A stretch of 64,000 bases of DNA from Caballeronia sp. LZ062 (GTDB lineage Bacteria; Pseudomonadota; Gammaproteobacteria; Burkholderiales; Burkholderiaceae): NCBI RefSeq assembly GCF_031450785.1, contig NZ_JARTWB010000002.1:1674001-1738000 (forward strand), read 5' to 3'. Made by a program: the position numbers and the translations under genes. The notes under the pieces were generated by a model, which searched no databases, was not told where the DNA came from, and saw only the letters and a list, made by a program, of their open reading frames with translations. This document shows, piece after piece, positions 34,528 through 43,255 of this stretch. Numbering within the stretch: the first letter of the stretch is position 1; each line of letters begins with the position of its first letter.

Positions 34528-36279
34528 TCAATCCAGTCGAAGCCGCGCTTCGGCGTAGGCGTACAGCGGGCGCCACAACAGGCGGTTGAACAGCGTCACG
34601 AAGAGCGACATCACGGCGATGCCGAGAATGATCTTCGGATAGTCGCCGTCCGCCGTGTTTTGCGCGATATACGCGCCCAGTCCGTGAGCGACGACATTGG
34701 TTTTGCCCCACGACACCGCTTCCGCGACGATGCTCGCGTTCCACGCGCCGCCCGAAGCGGTGATCGCGCCGGTGATGTAGTACGGGAAAATGCCCGGCAG
34801 CATGGCCTTCTTCCACCACTGCCAGCCGCGAATCTGGAAGTTCGTCGCGGCTTCGCGGTAATCGTTCGGATAAGCCGACGCGCCCGCGATCACGTTGAAC
34901 AGGATATACCACTGCGTCCCGAGCACGATGAGCGGCGACAGCCAGATATCCGGGTTCAGATGCCAGCGCACGATCACGACGACGAACACCGGAAAGAGCA
35001 GATTCGCCGGAAACGCCGCGAGGAACTGCGCGAGCGGCTGGAACTTCTCCGCGAGCGCCGGGCGCAGGCCGATCAGCACGCCGATCGGCACCCAGACCAC
35101 CGACGCGATCGCGATCAGCACCACCACGCGCAGCAGCGTGATGAAGCCGAGCACGAACACGTGGCCCACTTCGCTCCAGGTGACGCCCGTCGCGACGAAC
35201 GACACCACCTTCCAGACGACGAACGCCGTGACGACGAGCACGGCCGCGCCCCACGCGATATCGCCGGCACGCGTTGAAGACACCGGCGCGCGCAGCGGCA
35301 GCTTCACGCCTTGCAGCGACGGCAGCTTGATCGGCACGCGCGCGGCCTTCGCGAGAATCCATCCGGCCGGCACGAGCAGGCGGTGAATCAGGCGCGTGCG
35401 GCGAATCAGGTCGAGCAGCCACGACTCGGGCGCATTGCCCGAACTCGTGTTCTCCATGCGGAACTTGTCCGCCCACGCGACGAGCGGGCGGAACATCAAC
35501 TGGTCGTAGGCCAGGATCACGATCGTCATCGCGAGGATCACCCAGCCGATCGCGCCGAGATTGCGCTCGCCGATGGCCGCCGCGAGATACGCGCCGATGC
35601 CCGGCAGCACGATGCTGCGATTGCCGACCGTAATGGCTTCGGACGCCACGACGAAGAACCAGCCGCCCGACATCGACATCATCATGTTCCAGATGAGGCC
35701 GGGCATGGAGAACGGCACTTCGAGCTTCCAGAAGCGTTGCCAGTTGGTCAGGTGAAAGCCGCGCGAGACTTCGTCCAGGTCGCGCGGCACCGTGCGCAGC
35801 GACTGGTAGAAGCTGAACGTCATGTTCCACGCCTGGCTCGTGAAAATGGCGAAGATGGCCGCGCACTCCGCGCCGATCACGCGCCCCGGGAAAAGCGCGA
35901 GAAAAAACGTGACCGTGAACGAGATGTAGCCGAGCACCGGCACTGACTGGAGAATGTCGAGAATCGGCACGAGCACGACGGACGCGCGCCGGCTCTTCGC
36001 CGCGAGCGTGCCGTAGGCGAGCGTGAAGACGAGCGACGCGACCATCGCGGCCAGCATGCGCAAGGTCGTGCGCAACGCGTATTCGGGGAGATTCGCGGGG
36101 TCGAGCGAGATCGCCTGCGTCTGCAGTGTCGAAATGGGCGCGAGCGTCTCGTGAAAGCCGACGGCGGCGAGCGCGATGATGCAGATGATCATCGGGAACG
36201 CCACGAAGTCCCAGCGGTTGGGCAGGAGCCGCCAGGCGGACGCGTTCGCCGTGCGATTCAGATTGAAACCAAATTCCAT
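34528..36279 (-). CDS. ABC permease with two fused membrane domains
   Basis: A 583-residue inner-membrane protein made of two binding-protein-dependent permease domains in one chain. The first is about residues 60-280 with loop RDLDEVSRGFHLTNWQRFWK, the second about 340-570 with YREAATNFQIRGWQWWKKAM. Each has an EAA loop that docks to the ATPase, so a monomer supplies the whole channel. GAGG precedes ATG 36279. It is co-transcribed with the ATPase gene at 33118-34515. Confidence 0.9.
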   Translation of the reverse strand: MEFGFNLNRTANASAWRLLPNRWDFVAFPMIICIIALAAVGFHETLAPISTLQTQAISLDPANLPEYALRTTLRMLAAMVASLVFTLAYGTLAAKSRRASVVLVPILDILQSVPVLGYISFTVTFFLALFPGRVIGAECAAIFAIFTSQAWNMTFSFYQSLRTVPRDLDEVSRGFHLTNWQRFWKLEVPFSMPGLIWNMMMSMSGGWFFVVASEAITVGNRSIVLPGIGAYLAAAIGERNLGAIGWVILAMTIVILAYDQLMFRPLVAWADKFRMENTSSGNAPESWLLDLIRRTRLIHRLLVPAGWILAKAARVPIKLPSLQGVKLPLRAPVSSTRAGDIAWGAAVLVVTAFVVWKVVSFVATGVTWSEVGHVFVLGFITLLRVVVLIAIASVVWVPIGVLIGLRPALAEKFQPLAQFLAAFPANLLFPVFVVVIVRWHLNPDIWLSPLIVLGTQWYILFNVIAGASAYPNDYREAATNFQIRGWQWWKKAMLPGIFPYYITGAITASGGAWNASIVAEAVSWGKTNVVAHGLGAYIAQNTADGDYPKIILGIAVMSLFVTLFNRLLWRPLYAYAEARLRLD

Positions 36280-37089
36280 TCAAGGCCCTCCCCGTAAGGC
36301 TGTGTTACGACCGCGCAAATGCGCGGATGATGCTCGAGACGGCCGATGCCGTCGTCCGGGCGAGCCCCCTCACTGTCCTTGCCGCGACGGCGCGCGACGG
36401 CGCACAACGGTTCAACGCGTCCGGCCGCCCGGCGGACGACATGCGCTCGCGCTGAACCGAGCGACACTACACCACTCACGATGACAGGCACAACCTTCCC
36501 GCCGAACTTTGGCTCGCGGCGTGCGGCTTGTGTTGCTCATCGGCACGACGGAGCCGAACTGAAGTGCCGGCGCAGACCGGCGCGCACCGCTTCATCCTTG
36601 CAGGGCGCTTTCGGCCCGCCATCGCGCCCAATGCACGCACAAGCGGGCTGCGGCGGCAAGCGAACCGCGTGGTTGAGAACCAATGTGTTGGGCGAACGCC
36701 GTTCGCAGCAATAAGGCGCTTGATAGACGACAGAAAACATCGTCCAATCTGGGCTTATCAGAAACAATAAATGAGCGCCGATGCAATGCGAGACGCCAAG
36801 ACCGAGTCGGAAGGCCGTCCGACAGACGCGAGACACCCCGCTTTCCGCACGCACGAGCCTCGCGCGCATGCCACAACCGCCGCTCCCGCGCCCCTGCAAC
36901 GCAATGAACGCGCCCGGGCTGACCGGCTGAACGTTCGTCTCAGGGCGGCGATTATCGCGTTTTTGGCCGGCTGCGGCGAGTCCCCGCGCACGCCGCCGAT
37001 GCGCAGCCCACGCGCCCTGGCGCGCGCACGGCGCACGCGCGCCGAATGCCCGACGGTCGCGGCGTGACGCCGGCGCACGGGCCCGACCG
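36280..37089. other. 810-bp gap without a recognised gene
   Basis: Open frames here are Arg/Ala/Pro-rich shadows without ribosome sites. The region must contain the divergent promoters for the ABC permease (minus strand) and the Cache-GGDEF gene (plus strand). I found no convincing operator, repeat or terminator. Confidence 0.4.
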
Positions 37090-38772
37090 ATGAACAAGCT
37101 CCTTCTGCACCGCGCGATCGCGACGCTTTGCCTCGCGTTGCTCGCGCTCGGGTGCTGGGTCGCCGCCGGCTTGCTGTCGGACCGCATGGTACAGCAGGAG
37201 ATGACCGCGACCGTGCGCACCGAGCGCCAGATGGCGGCGTCCATCGTCGACAACATGGCGCAGATCATTGCGAGCGACCTCGCCATGTCGCGCGCCATTC
37301 CCGCGACGCTCGCGCAGATGGACCTCACGCAGCGCGCGCTGTCCCAATCGCGGCGTTACACGTCGAACCTCAAGACGACCGAATCGGCACGGCGCGAGCA
37401 ATGGATGGCACAGCCCGGACTGGATCAGGTGAACCGTTTCCTGCACGACGCGCAGGGCTTCGCCGGACTCGACTCCATCTGGCTCGTGAACGACCAGGGC
37501 TACTGCATTGCATCGAGCAACGCCAGCGACGAGAACAGCTTCATCGGCTACGACATGAGCGGGCGCGGCTACGTGGCTCGCGCGCTGCTCGGCGGTTTCG
37601 TGGAAATGTACGGCGTCGGCCGGCTCTCCGCCGAGCCGGGCATCTTCATCGCCGCGCCGGTGTACGAGGACGGGCTTCTGGTCGGCGCGGTGATCGCAAA
37701 GGTGAGCATCGACCGCTTGCGGCACTGGGTTTCGCGCCCGGGCACCTTCGTCACCGACGAAAACGGCGTCGTGGTCATGGCGCACGACGGCCGGCTCGAA
37801 TATCAGGCGCTGCCCTTTGCGCCCGTCGCACGCATGACGGTTCGCGAGCGCCTCGAACACTATCGCCGCGACGCGTTCGCCCCGCTGCGGCTCGAAAGCG
37901 TCGGCGAGCAGATGCGGCAATCGGCACCCTGGCTCGCGCCCGCGCTCGCGAAAAACTTCTATGCCGCCAACGGCGACTCCGTGCCCTCGCTGTACGACGA
38001 ACGCACCGGCCTCAACTCCGGCTTGTCGGCGCATATCGTCCATCCGCTTACGAGCTGGCCGGAGATCACGCGCAATCACAGCCGCGACCGCCTGCTCGTG
38101 TTTCTGACGATGCTCGGCGTCGTGACGCTCGCCGTCGTGATCGCGACGTCGTATTCGCGCGAACGCCGCCTGCATCGCGCGACGCGCGATCTCGCGGAGC
38201 AGTTGCAATCGGCCAATACGCTGTTGTCGGCGGAAGCGCGCCACGACGCGCTCACGGGCGCGCTGTCGCGGCGCTACTTCCTCGACACGCTGCGGCACGA
38301 GGTCGAACTGGCGCGCTCCGCGGGCACGCCGCTTTCGGTCGCCATCGCGGATCTCGACCATTTCAAGCAGATCAACGACCGTTACGGGCACGCGTGCGGC
38401 GACCGCGCGCTCGAGCACTTCGCGGAGGTCTGCCGCGAGCAGCTTCGTCCGAGCGATGCGATCGGGCGGCTCGGCGGCGAGGAGTTCGGCATCCTGCTGC
38501 CGCAAACGTCGCTCGCCGACGCGCAAGCCGTGCTGGAGCGGCTGCGCAAGCGCTTCCATCACGAACATTGCGCGCATCTGCCCGACGATGCGGTGCTTTC
38601 GGTCAGTATCGGCATCACGGAACAGGCGAGCGACGACGCGCTCGAATGGATTCTCTCGCGCGCCGATCTCGCGCTCTACGAGGCGAAGTCGCGCGGGCGC
38701 GACCGCAGCGAAGTGCGCCCCGCCGACCCGCCGCCCGCGCGGCATACCGAAGACTCGCTCGCGGGCAAGTAG
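37090..38772 (+). CDS. membrane diguanylate cyclase with Cache sensor
   Basis: A 560-residue inner-membrane sensor. Helix 1 is about residues 8-29. A periplasmic double-Cache-type domain follows (DSIWLVNDQGYCIASSN, GIFIAAPVYEDGLLVGAVIA), and helix 2 is about 333-356. A GGDEF domain with active-site GGEEF (near 461) is at the C-terminus. RPSD five residues before GGEEF is a product-inhibition I-site. It should make c-di-GMP in response to a periplasmic ligand. The ATG follows non-coding-looking sequence and matches the membrane-anchor start. Confidence 0.92.
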   Translation: MNKLLLHRAIATLCLALLALGCWVAAGLLSDRMVQQEMTATVRTERQMAASIVDNMAQIIASDLAMSRAIPATLAQMDLTQRALSQSRRYTSNLKTTESARREQWMAQPGLDQVNRFLHDAQGFAGLDSIWLVNDQGYCIASSNASDENSFIGYDMSGRGYVARALLGGFVEMYGVGRLSAEPGIFIAAPVYEDGLLVGAVIAKVSIDRLRHWVSRPGTFVTDENGVVVMAHDGRLEYQALPFAPVARMTVRERLEHYRRDAFAPLRLESVGEQMRQSAPWLAPALAKNFYAANGDSVPSLYDERTGLNSGLSAHIVHPLTSWPEITRNHSRDRLLVFLTMLGVVTLAVVIATSYSRERRLHRATRDLAEQLQSANTLLSAEARHDALTGALSRRYFLDTLRHEVELARSAGTPLSVAIADLDHFKQINDRYGHACGDRALEHFAEVCREQLRPSDAIGRLGGEEFGILLPQTSLADAQAVLERLRKRFHHEHCAHLPDDAVLSVSIGITEQASDDALEWILSRADLALYEAKSRGRDRSEVRPADPPPARHTEDSLAGK

Positions 38773-38867
38773 CGCCGCCGCCTTTCCCCTCGTCGCCACA
38801 CGGACATGTCCGCGCAGGTATCATCGACCTTGGGTTTCGACTGCGTTGCCGTTATCGGGAGGATTGC

Positions 38868-39131
38868 ATGAAGGGAAATCTGGTCATCGTGTGCCGCGAT
38901 CAGGACGCTGAAACGTTCGACCAATTGCTCGCGGAGTACGGGTCGTTCCAGACGCGGCTGTCGTCCACCGCGTGGTATCTGAAGATCGACCTGGCGCCGG
39001 AAGTGATTCAGGAGGAAATCCTGTCGCGCCTCGGCAAGTACACGACGCATTACATCTTCGAAGCGTCGACGGTGACGTATAACACCGTGGACAGCGAGGC
39101 GGCCTCGGCGCTGGAGACGCTCTTCGACTGA
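38868..39131 (+). CDS. small protein, possible Cas2/SinR-like ferredoxin fold (87 aa)
   Basis: GGGAGG lies 6 nt before ATG 38868. The 87 residues start with a strand (MKGNLVIVCRD), a helix (AETFDQLLAEYGS), a strand pair (TRLSSTAWYLKIDL), a helix (PEVIQEEILSRLGKY) and a strand (THYIFEAS). This beta-alpha-beta-beta-alpha-beta order with a central SS-x-W/Y-x-x-K strand recalls the stand-alone SinR/Cas2-like family. The Cas2 catalytic Asp at strand 1 would be Asp11. No cas genes are nearby. The assignment is tentative. Confidence 0.6.
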   Translation: MKGNLVIVCRDQDAETFDQLLAEYGSFQTRLSSTAWYLKIDLAPEVIQEEILSRLGKYTTHYIFEASTVTYNTVDSEAASALETLFD

Positions 39132-39155
39132 GCCGCGTCGAAAAAGCGCGCGTAG

Positions 39156-40499
39156 TCAGACCGCGCGCTCCGCCTGTTGCGGTCCGGCGCGGCGCTCCGT
39201 GACCGCGCGGGTGGCGACATCGAACGGAAAGGTCATCACGACCTGCAGGCCGCCATCCACCTGATTGCCGATTTCGCACTCTCCGCCCGCGCGCCGCGCG
39301 AGCCGCTCGACGATGGCGAGTCCCAGTCCGCTATGCCCGCTGCCGCCGCGCGCCGGGTCGAGCCGCACGAACGGCCGGCTCGCCTTGATCAGATCGTCCG
39401 GCGCAATACCCTTGCCGTGATCCGACACGCACAGCACCCAGCCCTTCGCCTCCCGCCGCGTCTCGATGACGATAGGCGGCGCGCCGTACGCATGGGCGTT
39501 GTCCAGCAGGTTCGAGAGCAGGCGGTCGAGCGTCGCCGCCGGCAGCACGAACGACGGGCCGGCTTCCAGCTGCAGACGCACGGTATCCGCACCCGGCGCC
39601 ACCGCGCGATAAGCCCGCGCGATGCGCTCGCACTGTTGATCCACCGCGACCGGCTCGCTGCCGTCCGGGCGGTCGTGCGCGAACACGAGGAATTGATCGA
39701 CGATATGCGCCATTGAATCGACGTCGCGCACGACGCCGTCGCGGGTTTTCTCGTCGTCCATCATTTCGGCGCGCAGGCGCAGGCGCGCAAGCGGCGTCTT
39801 GAGGTCGTGCGCGACGCCCGCGAGCATCACGGCGCGGTCGTTTTCGCTTTGCGAGACTTCGCGCACCATCTGATTGAAGCCGTGCGTGAGCTGGCGCAAC
39901 TCGCGCGGGCCGCGCTCCGGCACGGGCGGCGTAGGCTGGCCGCGTCCGAAGCGCGCCACCGCTTGCGCGAGCGAGCGCAGCGGCGACTGCAACTGCCACG
40001 CGGCGAAGAGCGCGGCGAGCACCGCCGCCGAGAAAATGATGGCGAGCCACACGAGCATGCGGTCGCGCGAGCGCGGCGGGCGCAGCGGCTGCACCGGCAC
40101 GACGATCCAGCCCGCGTCCTTTGCGCCGTGCACCCAGACGCTCGGCGGCGCGCCGGGCGGGCCCGGGCGCACGTCGGTGCCGTCGGGCAGGCGGTCCTTC
40201 ATGTCTTCGACAAAGCGCGACAGCGGAGGCGGAAGCTCGTCGCCGCTCGCGGGCTGCGGGACGTCCGCGGCCTCGAGCGGCACGATGCGCACGCGCGAAG
40301 GCAACGGCTGATCCGGACTATTGGCGATGTGCTGCCGCACCGCTTCAACGAGGAACGCGGCTTCCTCGACGGCATAACGCGTCTGCGAGTTGTCGCGCTC
40401 CAGGCGGATCACGGCGAACCACGCGAGGTGCGAGAGCACCAGCACGCCGATCACGAGGACGACGAGCCGGCCGAACAGCGAATCAATGGGCCGACGCAT
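39156..40499 (-). CDS. EnvZ-like sensor histidine kinase
   Basis: A 447-residue inner-membrane kinase. Helix 1 is about 10-30, a periplasmic domain rich in Pro follows to about 145, helix 2 is about 147-167, then HAMP and HisKA with GVAHDLKTPLARLRLR, and HATPase with SDHGKGIAPDD and GHSGLGLAIVERL. Its start overlaps the regulator gene by 17 nt, so the two are one operon. ATG 40499 gives the usual short cytoplasmic lead. The divergent Spy-like gene at 41427 suggests envelope or cation stress sensing. Confidence 0.9.
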   Translation of the reverse strand: MRRPIDSLFGRLVVLVIGVLVLSHLAWFAVIRLERDNSQTRYAVEEAAFLVEAVRQHIANSPDQPLPSRVRIVPLEAADVPQPASGDELPPPLSRFVEDMKDRLPDGTDVRPGPPGAPPSVWVHGAKDAGWIVVPVQPLRPPRSRDRMLVWLAIIFSAAVLAALFAAWQLQSPLRSLAQAVARFGRGQPTPPVPERGPRELRQLTHGFNQMVREVSQSENDRAVMLAGVAHDLKTPLARLRLRAEMMDDEKTRDGVVRDVDSMAHIVDQFLVFAHDRPDGSEPVAVDQQCERIARAYRAVAPGADTVRLQLEAGPSFVLPAATLDRLLSNLLDNAHAYGAPPIVIETRREAKGWVLCVSDHGKGIAPDDLIKASRPFVRLDPARGGSGHSGLGLAIVERLARRAGGECEIGNQVDGGLQVVMTFPFDVATRAVTERRAGPQQAERAV

Positions 40500-41205
40500 T
40501 TTGCTCGCCGTCGGGCACGAACACGTAGCCACGTCCTCGCACCGTTTGGATGAAGCGCGGCGCGGACGGATCGCTTTCCAGAATGCGCCGCAGGCGCCAC
40601 ACCTGCACGTCGATGCCGCGGTCCGTGCCGTCGTATTCCGGGCCGTGCAGCAGTTCGAGCAGACGCTCGCGCGTGAGCGTGCGCATCGGGTGATTCACGA
40701 AGATCTTGAGCAGCGCGAATTCGCTGCCGGACAGCGTGATCGGCTTTTCGTCGTGTTGCAGCGTGCGCGACTGGAAGTCCAGCCGGAAGCGGCCGAACGA
40801 ATATGGCTCGCGTTGCTCGGGCGCGGCGGACGGAATCGTGCGGCGGCGGCGCAGCACCGCCTGCACGCGCGCCAGCAGTTCGCGCGGATTGAACGGCTTG
40901 CCGAGGTAATCGTCCGCGCCCAGTTCCAGCCCGACGATGCGGTCCACATCGTCCGCGCGGGCGGTCAGCATGATCACGGGGATGTCGTCGCCCGATGCGC
41001 GCAGCTTGCGCAGCGCGGTCAGGCCGTCGACGCCCGGCATCATCAGATCGAGAACGATGAGATCGGGACGCTCGCGCTCCAGACGGCGTTCGAGCGAACC
41101 GGCGTCGTGCAGCACCGAGACCTCGATGCCCTGCCGGACCAGATAGTCGCGCAAGAGGTCGCGCAGTTCGGCGTCGTCGTCGACGACAAGAATTTGTGTA
41201 GTCAT
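40483..41205 (-). CDS. OmpR-family response regulator
   Basis: A 240-residue regulator. The receiver has acidic pocket VVDDD, phosphoacceptor Asp in IVLDLMMPG and Lys in GKPFNPREL. The OmpR/PhoB winged helix ends with RFIQTVRGRGYVFVPDG. Segment VDRIVGLELGADDYLGKPFNPRELLARV is split here only in description; it is strongly OmpR-like. It is upstream of and overlaps the EnvZ-like kinase. It should bind the GTAAC-type boxes in its own promoter region, which it shares with the Spy-like gene. Confidence 0.92.
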   Translation of the reverse strand: MTTQILVVDDDAELRDLLRDYLVRQGIEVSVLHDAGSLERRLERERPDLIVLDLMMPGVDGLTALRKLRASGDDIPVIMLTARADDVDRIVGLELGADDYLGKPFNPRELLARVQAVLRRRRTIPSAAPEQREPYSFGRFRLDFQSRTLQHDEKPITLSGSEFALLKIFVNHPMRTLTRERLLELLHGPEYDGTDRGIDVQVWRLRRILESDPSAPRFIQTVRGRGYVFVPDGEQNASAH

Positions 41206-41261
41206 GAAATGAAGTGTATCGCGTGAGTCGGGGCGGCTTCGCGGCGTACACGCGGCAAAGG

Positions 41262-41276
41262 GTTACGGCGTGTTAC
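41262..41276 (-). promoter_or_regulatory. GTAAC-N5-GTAAC box (OmpR/CpxR-like)
   Basis: On the reverse strand this is GTAAC-ACGCC-GTAAC, two pentamers one helical turn apart. It matches the arrangement of CpxR sites (GTAAA-N5-GTAAA) in enterics. It lies 57 bp upstream of the response-regulator start at 41205. Confidence 0.6.
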
Positions 41277-41330
41277 CGCGAAAGCAGCGCGTAAACCAGC
41301 GTAATACGAAAAGCCGGCGCGGTAACACGC
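41268..41330. repeat. 13-bp perfect inverted repeat in the regulator/Spy intergenic region
   Basis: GCGTGTTACCGCG (41268-41280) and CGCGGTAACACGC (41318-41330) are exact reverse complements 37 bp apart. Each contains a GTAAC element, so the symmetry may simply reflect two oppositely oriented regulator sites. Confidence 0.7.
41291..41305 (+). promoter_or_regulatory. GTAAA-N5-GTAAT box (OmpR/CpxR-like)
   Basis: GTAAA-CCAGC-GTAAT matches the enteric CpxR consensus GTAAA-N5-GTAAA at nine of ten fixed positions. It points toward the Spy-like gene at 41427. Confidence 0.6.
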
Positions 41331-41426
41331 TCGCCGGCACGACCCTCTACGCTGTGTCTCACCGACCCAGCGCGGACCTCGACGAATCCGCGCATTCGGC
41401 TCCGTCACAATCAAGGGAGTCTCACG

Positions 41427-42023
41427 ATGTTCAAGCAAAAGAATCGCATTCTCGCCGCCACGGCTGCCGCACTTGCCCTGACCTTCGGCGCGGCGCACGC
41501 CGCCACCAACGACGCACCCAACGCCCCGCCGCCCGGCGCGCCGGGCATGATGGGCGGCCCCGGCGGTCATCATATGGAAATGCGCATGCAGAAGCAGCTC
41601 GACCAGTTGCACGGCCAGCTGAAGCTGAATACGGATCAGGAAAGGCTGTGGCAGACGGCCATCGACACGATGAAGCAAAACCACGCCGCCATGCGCGAGA
41701 GTCATCGCCAGATGCACGAGCAGTTCCAGTCGATGCAGAACCAGCCGATTCTGGATCTGAATGCGATGAACGCGGCGCATCAGAAGCTCGAGCAGCAGCA
41801 GATGCAGCTGCATGAGCAGACAGCGACCGCCTGGCTCAACTTCTATAACTCGCTGAACGACCAGCAGAAGACGACCGTGAGCGCCGCGCTCAAGAAGCAC
41901 TTCGCCCGCATGCACGAGCATGAGCAAAAGATGCACGAACGCTGGGGCAAGCATCGCGGCGGGCCGGACGCCGCTCAGGGCGCACCGGGCGCACCGGGCG
42001 CTTCGGCGACTGCGAAACCGTAA
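41427..42023 (+). CDS. Spy/CpxP-like periplasmic protein
   Basis: A 198-residue exported protein. The signal peptide ends at AHA near residue 25. A Pro/Gly/Met/His-rich linker (PGAPGMMGGPGGHHMEM) leads into long helices with LTxxQ-family character (LKLNTDQERLWQTAIDTMKQ, LNDQQKTTVSAALKKHF). The His/Met-rich parts may bind metal. AAGGGAG precedes the ATG. It is divergent from the OmpR/EnvZ-like operon, as cpxP is from cpxRA in E. coli, which suggests a stress-induced chaperone or feedback protein. Confidence 0.85.
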   Translation: MFKQKNRILAATAAALALTFGAAHAATNDAPNAPPPGAPGMMGGPGGHHMEMRMQKQLDQLHGQLKLNTDQERLWQTAIDTMKQNHAAMRESHRQMHEQFQSMQNQPILDLNAMNAAHQKLEQQQMQLHEQTATAWLNFYNSLNDQQKTTVSAALKKHFARMHEHEQKMHERWGKHRGGPDAAQGAPGAPGASATAKP

Positions 42024-42044
42024 GCGGTTCTCGCAGGCGAAAAA

Positions 42045-42072
42045 AAAACCGCGGGCGAGAGCCCGCGGTTTT
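42045..42072. terminator. bidirectional terminator
   Basis: AAAACCGCGGGC-GAGA-GCCCGCGGTTTT is a perfect 12-bp stem between the convergent Spy-like and pirin genes. Confidence 0.92.
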
Positions 42073-42087
42073 CAAATCAAAGGCCGG

Positions 42088-42786
42088 TCAAGCCAGATCG
42101 AACAACAGCACTTCCGCCTGCTCGCCGCCGTCGATCGTCACCTTGGCGATGTCCTCCATCTTCACGGCATCGCCTGCGCCGAGCGCCTCGCCGTTCACCG
42201 ACACCTTGCCGCGCGCCACATGCACGTACACGCGGCGGCCCGCCGGCACGTCGAAGTCGGCACGCTCATCGCCGTCGAACAGGCCCGCGAAGATTCGCGC
42301 GTCGGCGCCGATCTTCACCGAGCCGTCCGTGCCTCCGGGCGATGCGATCACGCGCAGCCGGCCGCGCTTTTCGTCGTCGGTGAAACGCTTTTCCTCATAG
42401 CCCGGCGCGCCGCCCGGCGCATCCGGAATGATCCAGATTTGCAGGAAGTGCGCGGTCTCGGTGGGCGATCCGTTGAACTCGCTGTGCCGCACGCCGGTCC
42501 CTGCGCTCATGCGCTGCACGTCGCCGGGGCGGATGGTCGATCCGTTGCCCATGCTGTCGCGATGCGCGAGCGCGCCTTCCAGCACGTAGCTCACGATTTC
42601 CATGTCGCGATGACCGTGCGTGCCGAAGCCCTGCCCGCCTGCGACGCGGTCTTCGTTGATCACGCGCAGCGCGCCGAAGTGGACGTGCTCCGGATCGTGG
42701 TAATCGGCGAACGAGAAGGTGTGATACGAGTCCAGCCAGCCGTGGTTAGCGTGACCGCGTTCGTTGCTGCGGCGAATCTCGAACAT
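42088..42786 (-). CDS. pirin-family bicupin (YhaK/YhhW type)
   Basis: A 232-residue bicupin. The family signature is clear: ERGHANHGWLDSYHTFSFAD, metal-site GFGTHGHRDMEIVSYVLEG and GTGVRHSEFNG. Relatives are quercetinase-like or redox-sensing iron proteins. GGGAGC precedes ATG 42786; the longer open frame upstream is not protein-like. It is probably monocistronic. Confidence 0.92.
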   Translation of the reverse strand: MFEIRRSNERGHANHGWLDSYHTFSFADYHDPEHVHFGALRVINEDRVAGGQGFGTHGHRDMEIVSYVLEGALAHRDSMGNGSTIRPGDVQRMSAGTGVRHSEFNGSPTETAHFLQIWIIPDAPGGAPGYEEKRFTDDEKRGRLRVIASPGGTDGSVKIGADARIFAGLFDGDERADFDVPAGRRVYVHVARGKVSVNGEALGAGDAVKMEDIAKVTIDGGEQAEVLLFDLA

Positions 42787-43255
42787 GTTGTGCTCCCGGT
42801 GTAGACGTTGAACTGCGATGGAGACAATGTAAGGGCGGCCGCCTGCCCGAACAACGCGCGCAACGGCACTACACCGTCCCGCCGATGGATGTAATCGGAC
42901 TTCTCCTGCTATCGCCGCGCGCAAGCCGGGTTCGGGTAAAATACCGCGCTTTTCGGGTGGCGGCGGCGCTGCGGCGTCTTTGGAAACACCGGCGGGCGGC
43001 ATCCTCGATATTGGCGGGGGTTCGCGGGGGATTGCGGCTTAGAGCGTGCTCGCCAATTTTGGCCACCTACAATACGGACCGCCGGCGCGCGAGCCACTCG
43101 CGGCGCCGAAAATAAGCGAGACAATCCGCGCGGGGATTCATCCGGCAGACGCCGGGCGGCATGACGCGGCGCGATTGGCGAGCGATGGCAACGACTGACG
43201 GCGGCGAGCCGCTTCGTGCGCGAATGGCAATGGCGCACCTTATCAAGGAATCACC
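42787..43255. other. 469-bp region upstream of hisQ
   Basis: No gene is supported. It contains AT-richer spots with -10-like hexamers (TAAAAT at 42937, TACAAT at 43068) but no well-spaced -35. It should carry the divergent promoters for pirin and for the HisQMP operon. No substrate-binding protein fragment is present. Confidence 0.4.

Noticed and set aside
36346..37078. Several open frames in the gap before the Cache-GGDEF gene
   Set aside because: Arg/Ala/Ser-rich on both strands, no ribosome sites, no family features.
38868..39131. CRISPR-associated Cas2
   Set aside because: No repeat-spacer array and no cas1 or other cas genes in the window; a stand-alone Cas2-like fold is the most that can be proposed.
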